Of a stretch of 64,000 nt of DNA, positions 63,252-64,000 are shown piece after piece. The first letter of the stretch is position 1; every line of letters starts with the position of its first letter. The stretch comes from Bacillota bacterium (GTDB lineage: Bacteria; Bacillota; Bacilli; ZCTH02-B2): contig PKQY01000004.1 in assembly GCA_017577895.1 (NCBI GenBank), positions 1 through 64,000 on the forward strand, in the 5' to 3' direction. A program made the translations under genes and the position numbers. The notes under the pieces were generated by a model. It did no database searches, was not told the DNA's origin, and saw nothing but the letters and a program-made list of their open reading frames with translations.

Positions 63252-63551
63252 ATGTTAAAAGAACTCACTTCACAGACATTTGACGAAACGATTCGCCAAG
63301 GGAAAGTGCTGGTCGATTTTTGGGCGCCTTGGTGCGGACCTTGCCGGATGCAAGCCCCGATTTTGGAAGAACTGGCCAAAGAAGTGCAAGGCGTGACCAT
63401 CGCCAAAGTGAACGTGGACGATGAGCCGGAATTGGCGGGCCGCTACGGGGTGATGAGCATCCCGACCCTCATCTTGTTCGAAAACGGCACCGAAAAAGAA
63501 CGGTACGTCGGTGTACAACCGAAAGAAAAATTGGCCCAAGTGCTGGCCTAA
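63252..63551 (+). CDS. trxA: Thioredoxin
   Basis: Small (99-residue) disulfide reductase. Active site is FWAPWCGPCRM (WCGPC), the cis-Pro loop is MSIPTLILFENG and the buried Asp is in VLVDFWAP. ATG 63252 follows GGAGGAGG by about 8 bases. It stands alone with its own promoter and gives reducing power to ribonucleotide reductase and repair enzymes. Confidence 0.97.
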   Translation: MLKELTSQTFDETIRQGKVLVDFWAPWCGPCRMQAPILEELAKEVQGVTIAKVNVDDEPELAGRYGVMSIPTLILFENGTEKERYVGVQPKEKLAQVLA

Positions 63552-63587
63552 CGACATCGCAGACAATTTTGCAATATCATTGGTTGG

Positions 63588-63637
63588 ACCTCGCTGGAGG
63601 AATGGCACGAATGCTATTACCGACGGCGAGGTTTTTG
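63588..63637 (+). terminator. Possible terminator after trxA
   Basis: ACCTCGC pairs with GCGAGGT across a 31-base loop that can form inner pairs, followed by TTTTG. Confidence 0.4.
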
Positions 63638-63656
63638 TTTGCATAGGAGGTGGACG

Positions 63657-64000
63657 ATGCCGGGGGTCATCAAACAAGACCGAAAAATCGTTCTTCCAAG
63701 CAATACCTCAGACGAGGAATTGGGGCGTTTATTGCAGGAAGCCGTTGACAGCCTCAACGTCGGCATTGTCATCGTGAACAAGGATGGCGTCATCCGTTAT
63801 TTGAATAAGCCGTACTGCGCAGGTGGCCGACGGCGGGACTATCTTTTTGGACGAAATTGGCGACTTGCCCTTTAAGATGCAGGTGAAACTGTTGCGGGTG
63901 TTGCAAGAAAAAGAGATCGAACCGGTGGGGAGTACCCGGTCGATACCGGTGGATGTGAGAGTGATTGCCGCCACGAACCGTCCGTTGGAGAAAATGGTGG
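63657..64000 (+). pseudogene. PAS/sigma-54 activator with internal deletion and frameshift
   Basis: ATG 63657 follows AGGAGG. Codons to about 63822 encode the start of a PAS-containing regulator ([30 protein letters not shown]). The frame then runs out at a TAA (63873-63875). In another frame from about 63831 a sigma-54 AAA+ domain begins in the middle: [15 protein letters not shown] (Walker B), [16 protein letters not shown] and [13 protein letters not shown], and runs to the window end. The rest of PAS, Walker A and GAFTGA loop are missing, about 200 or more codons. So the gene is broken by a deletion that also shifts the frame, or the assembly is collapsed here. Confidence 0.8.

Overview
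The window comes from the chromosome of an endospore-forming, Gram-positive bacterium of the order Bacillales. It is GC-rich by eye, and many genes start with GTG or TTG behind strong AGGAGG-type ribosome sites. Support for the placement: the gene order yerA-yerB-yerC-pcrB-pcrA-ligA-camS, two YheC/YheD spore-associated ATP-grasp genes beside a YheI/YheH-type ABC exporter, menF-D-H-B-E, the YlmB-TenA-ThiXYZ thiamin salvage operon, and sites matching Bacillus CcpA, Fnr, Fur and Spo0A consensus sequences. A thermophile is possible (GC content, short hybrid-cluster protein) but not shown. No phage, insertion sequence, CRISPR array or rRNA was seen.

Left part (1-13.7 kb): the 3' end of mtnA; an amino-acid ABC importer (binding protein, permease, ATPase) followed by an OsmC protein; tRNA-Leu(CAA); a family-4 uracil-DNA glycosylase; an MBL hydrolase; dipeptidase PepV; an uncharacterised ABC-class ATPase; rnhA, queG, a ComFB-family gene, purU, maf and ctaA.

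13.7-28.5 kb: a TPP riboswitch with its own terminator controls ylmB-tenA-thiZ-thiX-thiY. Then come purE-purK, an unlisted 57-residue membrane protein, a deleted acyl-CoA synthetase remnant next to a DUF3311/sodium-solute symporter pair, an M42 aminopeptidase, a NiaR-type repressor, an unlisted 52-residue protein behind a run of Spo0A-box-like motifs, an Fsr-type efflux protein and an RsmF-type RNA methyltransferase.

28.5-44.9 kb: menaquinone genes menF-D-H-B-E (no menC here), an NCS2 permease, a Fur-controlled heme monooxygenase, a heterodimeric ABC exporter, an MscS channel and two YheC/YheD genes, one of which seems to lack a normal start codon.

44.9-52 kb: acyl-CoA dehydrogenase behind a structured leader that carries a cre site and an intrinsic terminator; DUF3870 and an enoyl-CoA hydratase-like gene with a second cre; an alpha/beta hydrolase; hybrid-cluster protein with an Fnr site placed for class II activation; and TrpB2.

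52-64 kb: a SIMPL protein, a DUF2892 protein, the yerA-camS operon (helicase, ligase, lipid and lipoprotein genes), thioredoxin, and at the right edge a PAS/sigma-54 activator gene with an internal deletion. The most interesting signals are regulatory: the acyl-CoA dehydrogenase leader, the Spo0A-like array, the Fnr/hcp promoter, and the candidate ATC start codon.
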